Program-made: the position numbers and the translations under genes
Part shown: positions 34,000 to 41,668 of the stretch, piece by piece
Numbering within the stretch: the stretch's first letter is position 1
How the letters are laid out: each line of letters opens with the position of its first letter
The notes under the pieces: model-generated
The model's input: the letters and a program-made list of their open reading frames with translations, nothing else
Databases searched by the model: none
Told to the model about the DNA's origin: nothing
Origin: Burkholderiales bacterium
GTDB lineage: Bacteria; Pseudomonadota; Gammaproteobacteria; Burkholderiales; JAEUOS01
DNA length: 45,698 nucleotides
NCBI GenBank assembly: GCA_016790695.1
Contig: JAEUOS010000036.1
Span: forward strand, 1 to 45,698
Direction of reading: 5' to 3'

Positions 34000-35157
34000 A
34001 TGCAGCATTCTTCGTTCGCCCGCCGCGCCCGCGCGCTCGTCGCCGCCGTGCTCGTCGCCGCCGCGCCGGCCGCGTTCGCGCAGGGCAGCATCCGGATCGG
34101 CATCATCACCGACCGCGTCGGCCCGGCCAAGCCCTATGCCGAGCCGGTCACGCAGGGCGCGGAATTCGCCGTGCGCGAGCTCAACGCGAAGGGCGGGCTG
34201 CTCGGCCGCAAGGTCGAGCTCCTGATCGAGGACGACCAGGGCAAGCCCGATGTCTCGGCCACCGCGGCGCGCAAGCTCGTCGACGCCGGCGCGGCCTTCA
34301 TCCTCTCGCTTTCGCTGACCCCGGCGACCCAGCAGGCGCAGACGGTGTCGCTGGAGACCAGGGTGCCGCACATGACGCCGTCGAATTCCGGCGACACGCT
34401 GACCACCCAGATCAGCAACCCGAACTTCTGGCAGACCGGGCCGCTGGGCTCGACGCAGATCGCGACGCTGCTTTCCTACGCGCGCAGCAAGAACTACAAG
34501 CGCGTCGCGCTGGTCACCGACAACTCGGACCTCGGGCAGCTGATCAACCGCTTCTTCAAGGCCGGGCTCGAGAAGAGCGGCATCCAGATCGCGGCCGAGG
34601 AGGTGGTGCCGCGCGGCGCCACCACCGCCGAGCCGCAGATGCAGAAGGTGCGCGCCGCCAACCCCGACGCCCTGTTCATGACCGGCGTGCTGACCCCGGA
34701 GAACACGCTGGTGCTGCGCGCCTACCGGCAGCTGGGCCTGAAGGCGCCGATCCTCGCGAACTACAACCTGTCGGTGCCGCAGTACACCAGCGTCGCCAAG
34801 GGCCTGCTCGACGGCGTCACCTTCGTCGACGCCTTCGACCCGGCCAAGCCCGAGGTGCGGCGCTTCGTCGAGGCCTACAGGAAGGACACCGGCAGCGACC
34901 CCTGGAACCTGCACGGCTACGGCTACGACGGCATCCTGCTGGTGGCCGACGCGATCCGCCGCGCCGGCGGCACCGACCGCGACAAGGTGCGCGAGGCGAT
35001 GCAGGCGACGCGCAATTTCGTCGGCGTGATGGGCGCGCAGGGTTCGAGCTACGGCTTCGCCGACGGCCGCCGCACCGGCTTCGACACCAACGGCATGGTG
35101 GTGCGGGTCTACGAGCGCGACGTGCAGGGCAAGGTGGTGCACGTCGGCCAGAAGTAG
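34000..35157 (+). CDS. ABC transporter substrate-binding protein, LivK-like
   Basis: This 385-residue receptor of a branched-chain amino acid/aromatic compound importer has an Arg-rich signal peptide (residues 1-27, cleavage near AAFAQG) and type 1 binding-fold motifs: IRIGIITDRVGPAKPYAEPV, GGLLGRKVELLIEDDQGKPD, then late VTFVDAFDPAKPEVRRFVEA. A GGGAGA ribosome site precedes the ATG. The cognate permeases and ATPases follow immediately, so this is the dedicated receptor of a complete system. A TAATAT at 33943-33948 may be its -10. Confidence 0.92.
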   Translation: MQHSSFARRARALVAAVLVAAAPAAFAQGSIRIGIITDRVGPAKPYAEPVTQGAEFAVRELNAKGGLLGRKVELLIEDDQGKPDVSATAARKLVDAGAAFILSLSLTPATQQAQTVSLETRVPHMTPSNSGDTLTTQISNPNFWQTGPLGSTQIATLLSYARSKNYKRVALVTDNSDLGQLINRFFKAGLEKSGIQIAAEEVVPRGATTAEPQMQKVRAANPDALFMTGVLTPENTLVLRAYRQLGLKAPILANYNLSVPQYTSVAKGLLDGVTFVDAFDPAKPEVRRFVEAYRKDTGSDPWNLHGYGYDGILLVADAIRRAGGTDRDKVREAMQATRNFVGVMGAQGSSYGFADGRRTGFDTNGMVVRVYERDVQGKVVHVGQK

Positions 35158-35176
35158 CGCCGCCCGGCCGCCGCGC

Positions 35177-36061
35177 ATGCGGGATTTCCTCGAGCTCGCC
35201 GTCTCGGCGACGGCGAGCGGCTGCGTCTACGCGCTGGTGGCGCTCGCCTACCTGGTGATGACGCGGCCGACCGGCATCATCAACTTCGCGGTCGGCGAGT
35301 GGGCGGCGGTGGCGGCCTTCGGCGGCTTCCTGACGCTGACGCATGCCGAGTGGCCGTACGCGGCGGGCATCGCGGCCGTCACCGCCGCGATGTTCGCGGT
35401 CGGCTGGGCCACCGAGCGCCTGACCGTGCGGCCGCTCGTCGAGCGCGGCGCGCCGGTGCTCGCGCCGATCCTCGCCCTGCTCGGCATGCTGGTGGTGTTC
35501 CGCGAGCTGATCTCGGTGGGCTTCGGGCCCGATCCGCGGCCGCTGCCGCAGGCGTTCGGCTTCGGCCGCCTCGAGATCGGCCTGGTGGCCGGGTCGTACC
35601 AGAGCTTCTTCACCATCGGCGTCGTCCTCGGCCTGTTCGCGCTGACCTGGTGGTTCTTCGAGCGCACGCTCGCCGGCCGCGCCTTCGAGGCGGTCGCGAT
35701 CGACCGCCGCGCGGCCGCGCTGATGGGCATCGACCTGTCGCGCGTGACCGCGCTGTCGTTCGCCGGCGGCGCGGCGATCGCGGGCGTCGCCGGCCTCCTG
35801 GTCGCGCCGAACACCTCGGCGCACTACATGATGGGCCTGCCGCTCGCGGTGCAGGGATTCACCGCGCTGGTCATCGGCGGGGTCGGCCGCGTCGAGGGCG
35901 CGCTCGTCGGCGGGCTGATCCTCGCCTTCGCCGAGCAGCTCACGGTGCGCTATGCGCCGGTGCCGCCGGGGCTCGCGATGGGCGTGCCGCTGGTGCTCCT
36001 GATCCTGTTCCTGCTGGTGCGGCCCACCGGGCTGCTGGCGGCGCGCGAGGCGCGCGCGTGA
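35177..36061 (+). CDS. livH: branched-chain/aromatic ABC permease, LivH family
   Basis: This 294-residue inner-membrane permease has about eight helices. Family marks are ALVALAYLVMTRPTGIINFA near residue 18, FEAVAIDRRAAALMGIDLSR (the cytoplasmic loop that contacts the ATPase) and GFTALVIGGVGRVEGALVGG. It starts 19 bp after the LivK-like gene and ends in a GTGA overlap with livM. Confidence 0.93.
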   Translation: MRDFLELAVSATASGCVYALVALAYLVMTRPTGIINFAVGEWAAVAAFGGFLTLTHAEWPYAAGIAAVTAAMFAVGWATERLTVRPLVERGAPVLAPILALLGMLVVFRELISVGFGPDPRPLPQAFGFGRLEIGLVAGSYQSFFTIGVVLGLFALTWWFFERTLAGRAFEAVAIDRRAAALMGIDLSRVTALSFAGGAAIAGVAGLLVAPNTSAHYMMGLPLAVQGFTALVIGGVGRVEGALVGGLILAFAEQLTVRYAPVPPGLAMGVPLVLLILFLLVRPTGLLAAREARA

Positions 36062-36990
36062 AGGGCGCGGCGCTCTGGATCGCCGCCGCGCTCGCGCTGT
36101 CGGCCGTCGCCTTCGTGCTCGGCCCCTACCAGACCGACATCTACCGCAAGCTGCTGCTGTGGATCACGCTCGCGCTCGGCTACAACTTCCTGTTCGGCAT
36201 CTCGGGCCAGGTCGCGTTCTCGCACTTCACGTTCTACGGCATCGGCGCCTACGCGATCGTGATCCTGATCTTCCAGGCCGGCCTGCCGCTGCCGCTCGCC
36301 GCCGCCGCCGGCGTCGGCCTGTGCGTGGTCCTGGCGCTCGCGGTCGCGATCCCCGCGACGCGGCTCGACGGCTTCTACCTCGCGCTCGCCACGCTCGCGT
36401 TCGCGCAGCTGTTCGTGGTGGTGTTGAACGAGGGCGGCGCGGTGACCGGCGGCACCGGCGGGCTGGCCAGCTATCGCCTGCCGCCGCTGTTCGGCGCGCG
36501 CCTCGACGGCCCGCGCTACACCGTGGTGATCGTGCTGCTGCTGCTCGCGACGCTGGCCGTGCTGTGGCGCCTCGATCGCTCGCATTTCGGCCGCGCCTGC
36601 CGCGCCGTGCGCGACAACCCGGAGGCCGCCGCCGCGATGGGCATCGACGTGCGGCGCACGCGCATCGCCGCCTATGCGATCACCAGCGCGCTCGCGGGCA
36701 TCGCCGGCATGGTCTACGCGTTCGTCGACAACACCGTCAACCCGCCGATCTTCGGCCTCGAGAACGCCTTCCTGCTGCTGTTCATGGTCATCGTCGGCGG
36801 CAGCGGCAGCCACGCGGGCGCGATCGTCGGCGCGGCGCTGCTGTACCTGCTGCCGTTCGTCCTCTCGCCGCTGATCGGCCACCACCACGCGCTGGTGTTC
36901 GGCGTGGTGATGGTGCTGGTGGTGCTGTTCCAGCCGCGCGGCCTGGTCGGCCTGGCCGATGCCCGGGCGCGCCGGCGCGCCGCGCCATGA
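36058..36990 (+). CDS. livM: branched-chain/aromatic ABC permease, LivM family
   Basis: This 310-residue permease starts at GTG 36058, overlapping the livH stop (GTGA). Visible are about ten helices, ALGYNFLFGISGQVAFSHFT (the LivM signature), ATRLDGFYLALATLAFAQLF, the coupling loop RAVRDNPEAAAAMGIDVRRT and a late MVIVGGSGSHAGAIVGAALL. It forms a heterodimer with LivH. Confidence 0.93.
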   Translation: MKGAALWIAAALALSAVAFVLGPYQTDIYRKLLLWITLALGYNFLFGISGQVAFSHFTFYGIGAYAIVILIFQAGLPLPLAAAAGVGLCVVLALAVAIPATRLDGFYLALATLAFAQLFVVVLNEGGAVTGGTGGLASYRLPPLFGARLDGPRYTVVIVLLLLATLAVLWRLDRSHFGRACRAVRDNPEAAAAMGIDVRRTRIAAYAITSALAGIAGMVYAFVDNTVNPPIFGLENAFLLLFMVIVGGSGSHAGAIVGAALLYLLPFVLSPLIGHHHALVFGVVMVLVVLFQPRGLVGLADARARRRAAP

Positions 36991-37769
36991 ATGCGCCGCT
37001 GCTGCGCGCGCGCGCGCTGACCAAGCGCTTCGGCGGGCTCACCGCGGTGGCCGATCTCGACCTCGAGGTGCACGCGGGCGAGATCCTCGGCGTGATCGGC
37101 CCCAACGGCGCGGGCAAGAGCACCACCTTCAACATGATCGCCGGCGCGACCGCGCCGACCGCCGGCAGCATCGACTTCGACGGCGCGCCGATCGCCGGCC
37201 GGCCGCCGCACGAGATCGCGGCGCGCGGCATCATGCGCACCTTCCAGCACAACCAGCCGTTCGCCGGCCTGTCGCTCGCCGAGAACGTGATGGTGGGCAT
37301 GCACACGCGCTTCAGCGCGCCGCTCTGGAAGCTGATCGCCGGCAGCCGCGCGGCGCAGCGCGCCGAGCGCGACGCGCGCGCGCGCGCCGAGGCGCTGCTC
37401 GACTTCGTCGGCCTGGCCGAGCAGCGCGCGGACGACGTCGGCACGCTGTCGTTCGGCCAGGGGCGCCTGCTCGAGATCGCGCGCGGCCTCGCGGGCGAGC
37501 CGCGGCTGATGCTGTTCGACGAGCCCGCGGCCGGCCTGACGCCGGCCGAGTGCGAGCGGGTCGCCGCGATCATCCGCGACATCGCCGCGCGCGGCATCGC
37601 GGTGCTGCTGATCGAGCACGACATGCGCTTCCTGATGGCGCTGGCCGAGCGCGTGGCCGTGCTCAATTTCGGCCGCAAGATCGCCGAGGGCGCGCCGGCG
37701 GCGGTGCGCGCCGATCCCGCGGTGCTCGCGGCCTACCTCGGCAGCCCGGCGGGCGACGCCCATGCTTGA
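36987..37769 (+). CDS. livG: ABC ATP-binding protein, LivG family
   Basis: This 260-residue ATPase has Walker A GPNGAGKSTTFNMIAG near residue 39, the Q-loop MRTFQHNQPFAGLSLAENVM, a signature reading LSFGQGRLLEIARGLAGEP, Walker B LMLFDEPAAGLTP and the switch His in LLIEHDMRFLM. It overlaps livM (ATGA) and livF (8 bp), consistent with one translation unit. Confidence 0.93.
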   Translation: MNAPLLRARALTKRFGGLTAVADLDLEVHAGEILGVIGPNGAGKSTTFNMIAGATAPTAGSIDFDGAPIAGRPPHEIAARGIMRTFQHNQPFAGLSLAENVMVGMHTRFSAPLWKLIAGSRAAQRAERDARARAEALLDFVGLAEQRADDVGTLSFGQGRLLEIARGLAGEPRLMLFDEPAAGLTPAECERVAAIIRDIAARGIAVLLIEHDMRFLMALAERVAVLNFGRKIAEGAPAAVRADPAVLAAYLGSPAGDAHA

Positions 37770-38487
37770 ACTCGCGGGCGTGCACGGCGGTTACGGCGGC
37801 GCCGACGCGGTGCGCGGCATCGACCTCGCCGTCGCCGCGGGCGAGGCGGTCGCGCTGCTCGGCCCGAACGGCGCCGGCAAGTCCACGCTGCTGGCGGCGC
37901 TGTCCGGCGTGCTGCGCCGGCGCGGCGGCCGCGCGCTGATGGACGGCGCCGACCTGATGCGCATGCCCAGCCACCGCATCGTCGCCCATGGCCTGGCGCA
38001 GGTGCCCGAAGGCCGGCGCGTGTTCGCGCCGCTGACGGTGGAGGACAACCTGCGCCTGGGCACGATCCGGCTCGCGGGCGCCTCCCGCGGCGCGGCGGCC
38101 GAGCGCTTCGACGCCGTCTATGCGCTGTTTCCGCGCCTGGCCGAGCGCCGCGCCCAGCGCGCCGGCACGCTCTCCGGCGGCGAGCAGCAGATGCTCGCGA
38201 TCGGCCGCGCGCTGATGTCGCGGCCGCGCGTGCTGCTGCTCGACGAGCCGTTCCTGGGCCTGGCACCGCGGGTGGTCGAGGAGATCCGCCGCGCGCTCGA
38301 GGCGCTGCGCGCGAACGGCCTGACCATGCTGCTGGTCGAGCAGAAGCTCGACATCGCGCTCGGCTTCGCCAGCCGCGCCTATGTGCTCGTCAAGGGCCGC
38401 ATCGCCCTGGCCGAGACCACCGCGGCGCTCGCGCGCCGCGGCGACCTCGCCAGCCTGTATTTCGACCTGGCCGCCGGCGCCGGCTGA
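37762..38487 (+). CDS. livF: ABC ATP-binding protein, LivF family
   Basis: This 241-residue ATPase has Walker A GPNGAGKSTLLAALSG, the LivF-specific PEGRRVFAPLTVEDNLRLG, signature LSGGEQQMLAIGRALMSRP and Walker B VLLLDEPFLGLAP. It completes the LivKHMGF set. The VOC gene follows 28 bp later with a strong ribosome site, so it is probably in the same transcript. Confidence 0.93.
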   Translation: MLELAGVHGGYGGADAVRGIDLAVAAGEAVALLGPNGAGKSTLLAALSGVLRRRGGRALMDGADLMRMPSHRIVAHGLAQVPEGRRVFAPLTVEDNLRLGTIRLAGASRGAAAERFDAVYALFPRLAERRAQRAGTLSGGEQQMLAIGRALMSRPRVLLLDEPFLGLAPRVVEEIRRALEALRANGLTMLLVEQKLDIALGFASRAYVLVKGRIALAETTAALARRGDLASLYFDLAAGAG

Positions 38488-38515
38488 CGCGCCGCCTGAC
38501 GAGAAGGAGGATCCC

Positions 38516-39130
38516 ATGCAACCGTCCCCCCAGCGCGCCACCCACGCGGCGCCGCCCGTGAGCCGCGGCATCCATCACCTCGCGCTCAACACCGACGACA
38601 TGCGCATGACCATCGACTTCTACACCCGCGTGCTGGGCATGCCGCTGGTGCATGCGCTCAAGGTGCCGCCGGGCGTCGGCGTCGGCCCCGGCAACCGCGG
38701 CAACCCGCCGTTCGAGAACCTGCGGCACTACTTCTTCGACGCCGGCGGCGACACCCTGGTGGCGTTCTTCGAGATGCCCCGGGGCGCGAAGCAGAAGGGC
38801 GACCGCGACGCGCTGGCCGCGATGCAGCACTGCGCGTTCACCGTGACCGAGGAGCGCTTCGCGGCGATGATCGCGCGCCTGGGGGCGGCGGGCGTCGCGA
38901 TCATCGGCCCGGTCGCGGTCGGCGCCGGCACGCGCTCGATCTACTTCTTCGACCCCAACGGCATCCGCCTCGAGTTCTCCTGCCAGGACGGCGACGGCGC
39001 CGACGTGCGCGTGGTCGAGCGCTGGACCCAGACGCGCGACGAGGCGCTGGCGGAACTGCGGTCCCTGAGCGACGACCCGGCGTGGCTGGCCGAGGTCACG
39101 CGGCACCTGCCGGCGCACCGCGGCGCGTAG
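38516..39130 (+). CDS. VOC-family protein (glyoxalase/extradiol dioxygenase superfamily)
   Basis: This 204-residue protein has the vicinal-oxygen-chelate fold: GIHHLALNTDDMRMTIDFYT with a potential metal ligand His near residues 19-20, HYFFDAGGDTLVAFFEMP, QHCAFTVTEERF and the terminal SIYFFDPNGIRLEFSC with the usual Glu. Metal-dependent isomerase, lyase or ring-cleavage activity is possible. AAGGAGG sits 5 bp before the ATG. It closes the Liv operon, suggesting that it acts on the imported compound. It is convergent with the FMN reductase gene. Confidence 0.88.
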   Translation: MQPSPQRATHAAPPVSRGIHHLALNTDDMRMTIDFYTRVLGMPLVHALKVPPGVGVGPGNRGNPPFENLRHYFFDAGGDTLVAFFEMPRGAKQKGDRDALAAMQHCAFTVTEERFAAMIARLGAAGVAIIGPVAVGAGTRSIYFFDPNGIRLEFSCQDGDGADVRVVERWTQTRDEALAELRSLSDDPAWLAEVTRHLPAHRGA

Positions 39131-39154
39131 GTCGGCCGCGGCGCGCCGCCGGCG

Positions 39155-39721
39155 TCAGGCGGCGAAGCGCTTCGCGCGCGCGATCCAGTCCGCGAACGCG
39201 CCCATCTGGTCGCGCAGGAGCTTGCGCGCGATTTCGTCGGTCAGTCTGCCCTCGGCGTCGAACTTCGACCCCGAGGCGCCGATGAAGATCTCCGGCTTGC
39301 CGAGCACCATCGCGTCCAGGCAGCCGAGGATCTTGCGCAGGTCGTACTGGTTGCGCGCGCCGCCCACCGGCCCGGCGGTGACCGAGAAGATCGCCACCGG
39401 CTTCATGCGGAACGGCTGCGGCTGGGTGCGCGAGAGCCAGTCGATCGCGTTCTTGAGCACGCCCGAGACCGAGAAGTTGTACTCGGGGCTCGCGATCAGC
39501 ACGCCGTCGGCGGCGGCGAGCGCGTCGCGCAGGCGCGTCACCGGCGCGGGAAAGCCGGCATCCTGCACGTCCTGGCTGTACAGGGGGATTTCGTCGAGCG
39601 GGGCGATGGTGAGCGTCATCGCCTCCGGCATCAGTTCGCCGGCGGCATGGAGCGTGGACAGGTTGGTCGAGCGCTTGCGCAGGCTGCCGCACAGGCCGAG
39701 GATGGTCAGTGGCTGGGTCAT
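39155..39721 (-). CDS. NADPH-dependent FMN reductase family protein
   Basis: This 188-residue flavodoxin-like reductase has the phosphate loop GLCGSLRKRSTNLSTLHAAG (residues 9-28), the FMN ring loop ASPEYNFSVSGVLKNAIDWL and the distal IFSVTAGPVGGARNQYDLRK, all characteristic of the SsuE/ChrR/azoreductase group. Such enzymes reduce free FMN, quinones or chromate. It could supply reduced flavin to the luciferase-like protein encoded at 18881; this is inference. The single-gene unit has its start about 165 bp from the toxin-antitoxin pair, divergently. Confidence 0.9.
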   Translation of the reverse strand: MTQPLTILGLCGSLRKRSTNLSTLHAAGELMPEAMTLTIAPLDEIPLYSQDVQDAGFPAPVTRLRDALAAADGVLIASPEYNFSVSGVLKNAIDWLSRTQPQPFRMKPVAIFSVTAGPVGGARNQYDLRKILGCLDAMVLGKPEIFIGASGSKFDAEGRLTDEIARKLLRDQMGAFADWIARAKRFAA

Positions 39722-39841
39722 GGAAGTTGCGGATCAGGGGCGGACAAGGCCGGCACTGTAACCCATGCAGGGCGGCCTTCGCGCGAGCCTGCCGCATTCC
39801 TGAAGTCGCGCGTCTCCAGGGGGGCGCGTCGTTCCGCCCTG

Positions 39842-39869
39842 TATAATCATATCAATTGCCATGATTGAT
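39842..39869 (+). promoter_or_regulatory. autoregulated promoter/operator of the toxin-antitoxin pair
   Basis: A perfect -10 TATAAT (39842-39847) lies in a short AT-rich island unlike its surroundings. Two nested inverted repeats overlap the start region: AATCAT (39845-39850) with ATGATT (39861-39866), and ATCAAT (39851-39856) with ATTGAT (39864-39869). Toxin-antitoxin complexes usually bind such dyads to repress their own promoter. The -35 region is poor. Confidence 0.6.
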
Positions 39870-39886
39870 TGAGTCAAGGTGCGATC

Positions 39887-40180
39887 ATGATCCGCGAAGC
39901 AACCGCGATGACCGTGCGCCAGAACCTCGGCGAGTTGCTCAACGAGGTTCAATACCGGCAGGACGCGATCCTGGTCACCAAGGGCGGCAAGCCTGTGGCC
40001 GCCATCGTGGACATCGCCCTGTTCGAGCGCATTCGCAACATGCGCGCCGAGTTCGATCGGCTGTCTTCCGAGATCGCGCAGGCCTACCAGGGCACGAGCG
40101 AGGCCGAGGGGCTTGCCGAGATCGATGCCATCGTCAAGCGCGGCCGCAGGAAGGCCGCCAGCCTCGCCGCCAAAGCCTAG
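39887..40180 (+). CDS. antitoxin, Phd/YefM family
   Basis: This 97-residue protein matches type II antitoxins: an N-terminal DNA-binding domain (MIREATAMTVRQNLGELLNE, then ILVTKGGKPVAAIVDIALFE) and a flexible, charged C-terminal part that would wrap the toxin. The start at 39887 is chosen over a TTG at 39869, which lies inside the operator dyad; AAGGT is placed 8 bp before the ATG. The PIN-domain toxin gene follows 13 bp later. It should neutralise the toxin and repress the promoter at 39842. Confidence 0.88.
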   Translation: MIREATAMTVRQNLGELLNEVQYRQDAILVTKGGKPVAAIVDIALFERIRNMRAEFDRLSSEIAQAYQGTSEAEGLAEIDAIVKRGRRKAASLAAKA

Positions 40181-40193
40181 GCCGGGAGGCCGC

Positions 40194-40595
40194 ATGCGGG
40201 TGGTGCTCGACACCAATGTCTTGCTGTCGGGTATCGCCTACCCGGCCAGTGTTCCAGGGCAGGTGGTCGCCGCCTGGCGCAGCGGCGCCTGCGAACTCGT
40301 GCTCAGCGAGGCGATTCTGCAGGAACTTGAGCGCAACCTGCCGCGCATGAAGCGCCTCGGCTGGGACGCCGGCAAGGCGCGCCACTACGTCAGCCTGCTG
40401 CGATTCGCATGCACGTTGGTCGACATCGATGCGGTCCCGGCGAACGTGCCGAGAGACCGTTCCGACGATCCGATTCTCGCCACGCTGATCGCCTCGGGCG
40501 CGGACTGCCTGGTCACGGGCGATGCCGATCTGCTGGAACTCGCGGCGCAACATCCGATCCTCACGCCAGCCGAATTCTGGGCGCGCCACGGCTAG
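40194..40595 (+). CDS. PIN-domain toxin of a type II toxin-antitoxin system
   Basis: This 133-residue protein has the PIN ribonuclease fold: first acidic residue in RVVLDTNVLLSGIAYPASVP, the next acidic segment LSEAILQELERNL, and the later acidic cluster PRDRSDDPILATLIASGADC and TGDADLLEL. These residues coordinate Mg2+ for RNA cleavage. The family is the PIN_3-type putative toxin component. GGGAGG precedes the ATG by 5 bp. It is convergent with the LysR gene, 13 bp apart. Confidence 0.88.
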   Translation: MRVVLDTNVLLSGIAYPASVPGQVVAAWRSGACELVLSEAILQELERNLPRMKRLGWDAGKARHYVSLLRFACTLVDIDAVPANVPRDRSDDPILATLIASGADCLVTGDADLLELAAQHPILTPAEFWARHG

Positions 40596-40608
40596 GGCGC
40601 CGCGCCGG

Positions 40609-41511
40609 TCACTGCCGGAACAGGCGCGCGAAATTCCCCCGCAGCCACTGGTTCGCGGGCTCCTGGTGGAACCGGCGATGCCAGTACTGGTTCACCTGGA
40701 ACGGCGGGATCCGGAGCGGATGCGGCAGCAGGCGCACCGGCAGGATCTTCGCGAACGCCTCGCCCAGGCGCTGGGGCACGGTGACCACGAGGTCGGTCTC
40801 GGCGATCACCATCGGCACGGAGAGGAAATGCGGCAGGCGCACGCGCACGTCGAGCTCGACGCCGGCGCGCTCGAACACCGCCTCGACGATGCCGTGGCCG
40901 GTGCCCTGCGCCGACACCACGGCGTGGCGCGCCTCGCGGAACGACTTCAGGCCCATGCTCATGCCGATCTGCGGATGGTCGGTGCGCACCATGCACAGAT
41001 AGGTCTGGGAGAACACGCGCTGCTGGTAGAAGCCGGTCTTCAGATCCGGCAGGAAGCCGACTGCCAGGTCCACGGCGCCGGACTCCATGGCCAGGCGCGC
41101 CTCGCGCGTCGGCAGGGTCACCGTCTCCAGCGTGACGCCCGGCGCGACCCGCTCCAGGAAGCGCAGCAGCGTCGGCAGGAAGACGATCTCGCCGATGTCC
41201 GACATCAGCATCGTGAAGCGCCGGGTCGCGCGCCCGGGGTCGAATTCCGCCTGCGGCGCGAGCCCCGCGCGCAGGGTCCCCATGGCCTGGGCGATGCTGC
41301 CGGCCAGGCGCTCGGCGCGCGGCGTCGGCGCCATGCCCTGCGGCGTGCGCGTGAAGAGCTCGTCGCCGGTCTCGCGACGCAGCCGGCGCAAGGCATTGGA
41401 GACGGCCGGCTGGGTCACCCCGAGGGCCTCGGCCGCCAGCGAGACGTTGCGATGCACGTGCAGCGCCTCGAACACGCGCAGGAGGTTGAGGTCGAATCGT
41501 GCCAGGTCCAT
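40609..41511 (-). CDS. LysR-family transcriptional regulator
   Basis: This 300-residue LTTR has an N-terminal winged helix-turn-helix (FDLNLLRVFEALHVHRNVSL, AEALGVTQPAVSNALRRLR; residues 4-45) and a C-terminal effector-binding domain of periplasmic-binding-protein fold. The sequence around it resembles the NahR/LinR/NodD-like branch that responds to aromatic compounds (FLPTLLRFLERVAPGVTLET). The start at 41511 has GGA at a usable distance; an ATG at 41520 would add three residues. It is divergent from the Rieske oxygenase operon and is its probable regulator. Confidence 0.92.
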   Translation of the reverse strand: MDLARFDLNLLRVFEALHVHRNVSLAAEALGVTQPAVSNALRRLRRETGDELFTRTPQGMAPTPRAERLAGSIAQAMGTLRAGLAPQAEFDPGRATRRFTMLMSDIGEIVFLPTLLRFLERVAPGVTLETVTLPTREARLAMESGAVDLAVGFLPDLKTGFYQQRVFSQTYLCMVRTDHPQIGMSMGLKSFREARHAVVSAQGTGHGIVEAVFERAGVELDVRVRLPHFLSVPMVIAETDLVVTVPQRLGEAFAKILPVRLLPHPLRIPPFQVNQYWHRRFHQEPANQWLRGNFARLFRQ

Positions 41512-41547
41512 GGCGGGCATTCCGGGGGACGATCCATGAAAAATACC

Positions 41548-41595
41548 TGATATTCACCTGTGTGATTGCCATGGCGGGGCGGAAGGCGATACCCT
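41548..41595 (+). promoter_or_regulatory. LysR-type operator and promoter of the Rieske operon
   Basis: In the 148-bp divergent spacer an AT-rich patch contains TGATATTCA (41548-41556), a dyad of T-N7-A form, with ACCTG on both sides. Downstream TTGCCA (41566-41571), an 18-bp spacer and TACCCT (41590-41595) could be -35 and -10 boxes. The operator would lie near -50, suitable for LTTR activation. Confidence 0.45.
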
Positions 41596-41668
41596 GCGCA
41601 CCTCGCGCGGTGCATGCCGGCCCGCCGCGTGCCGGGCCGGCGTCGCGACCTTCTGCCGGAGACCCGCC

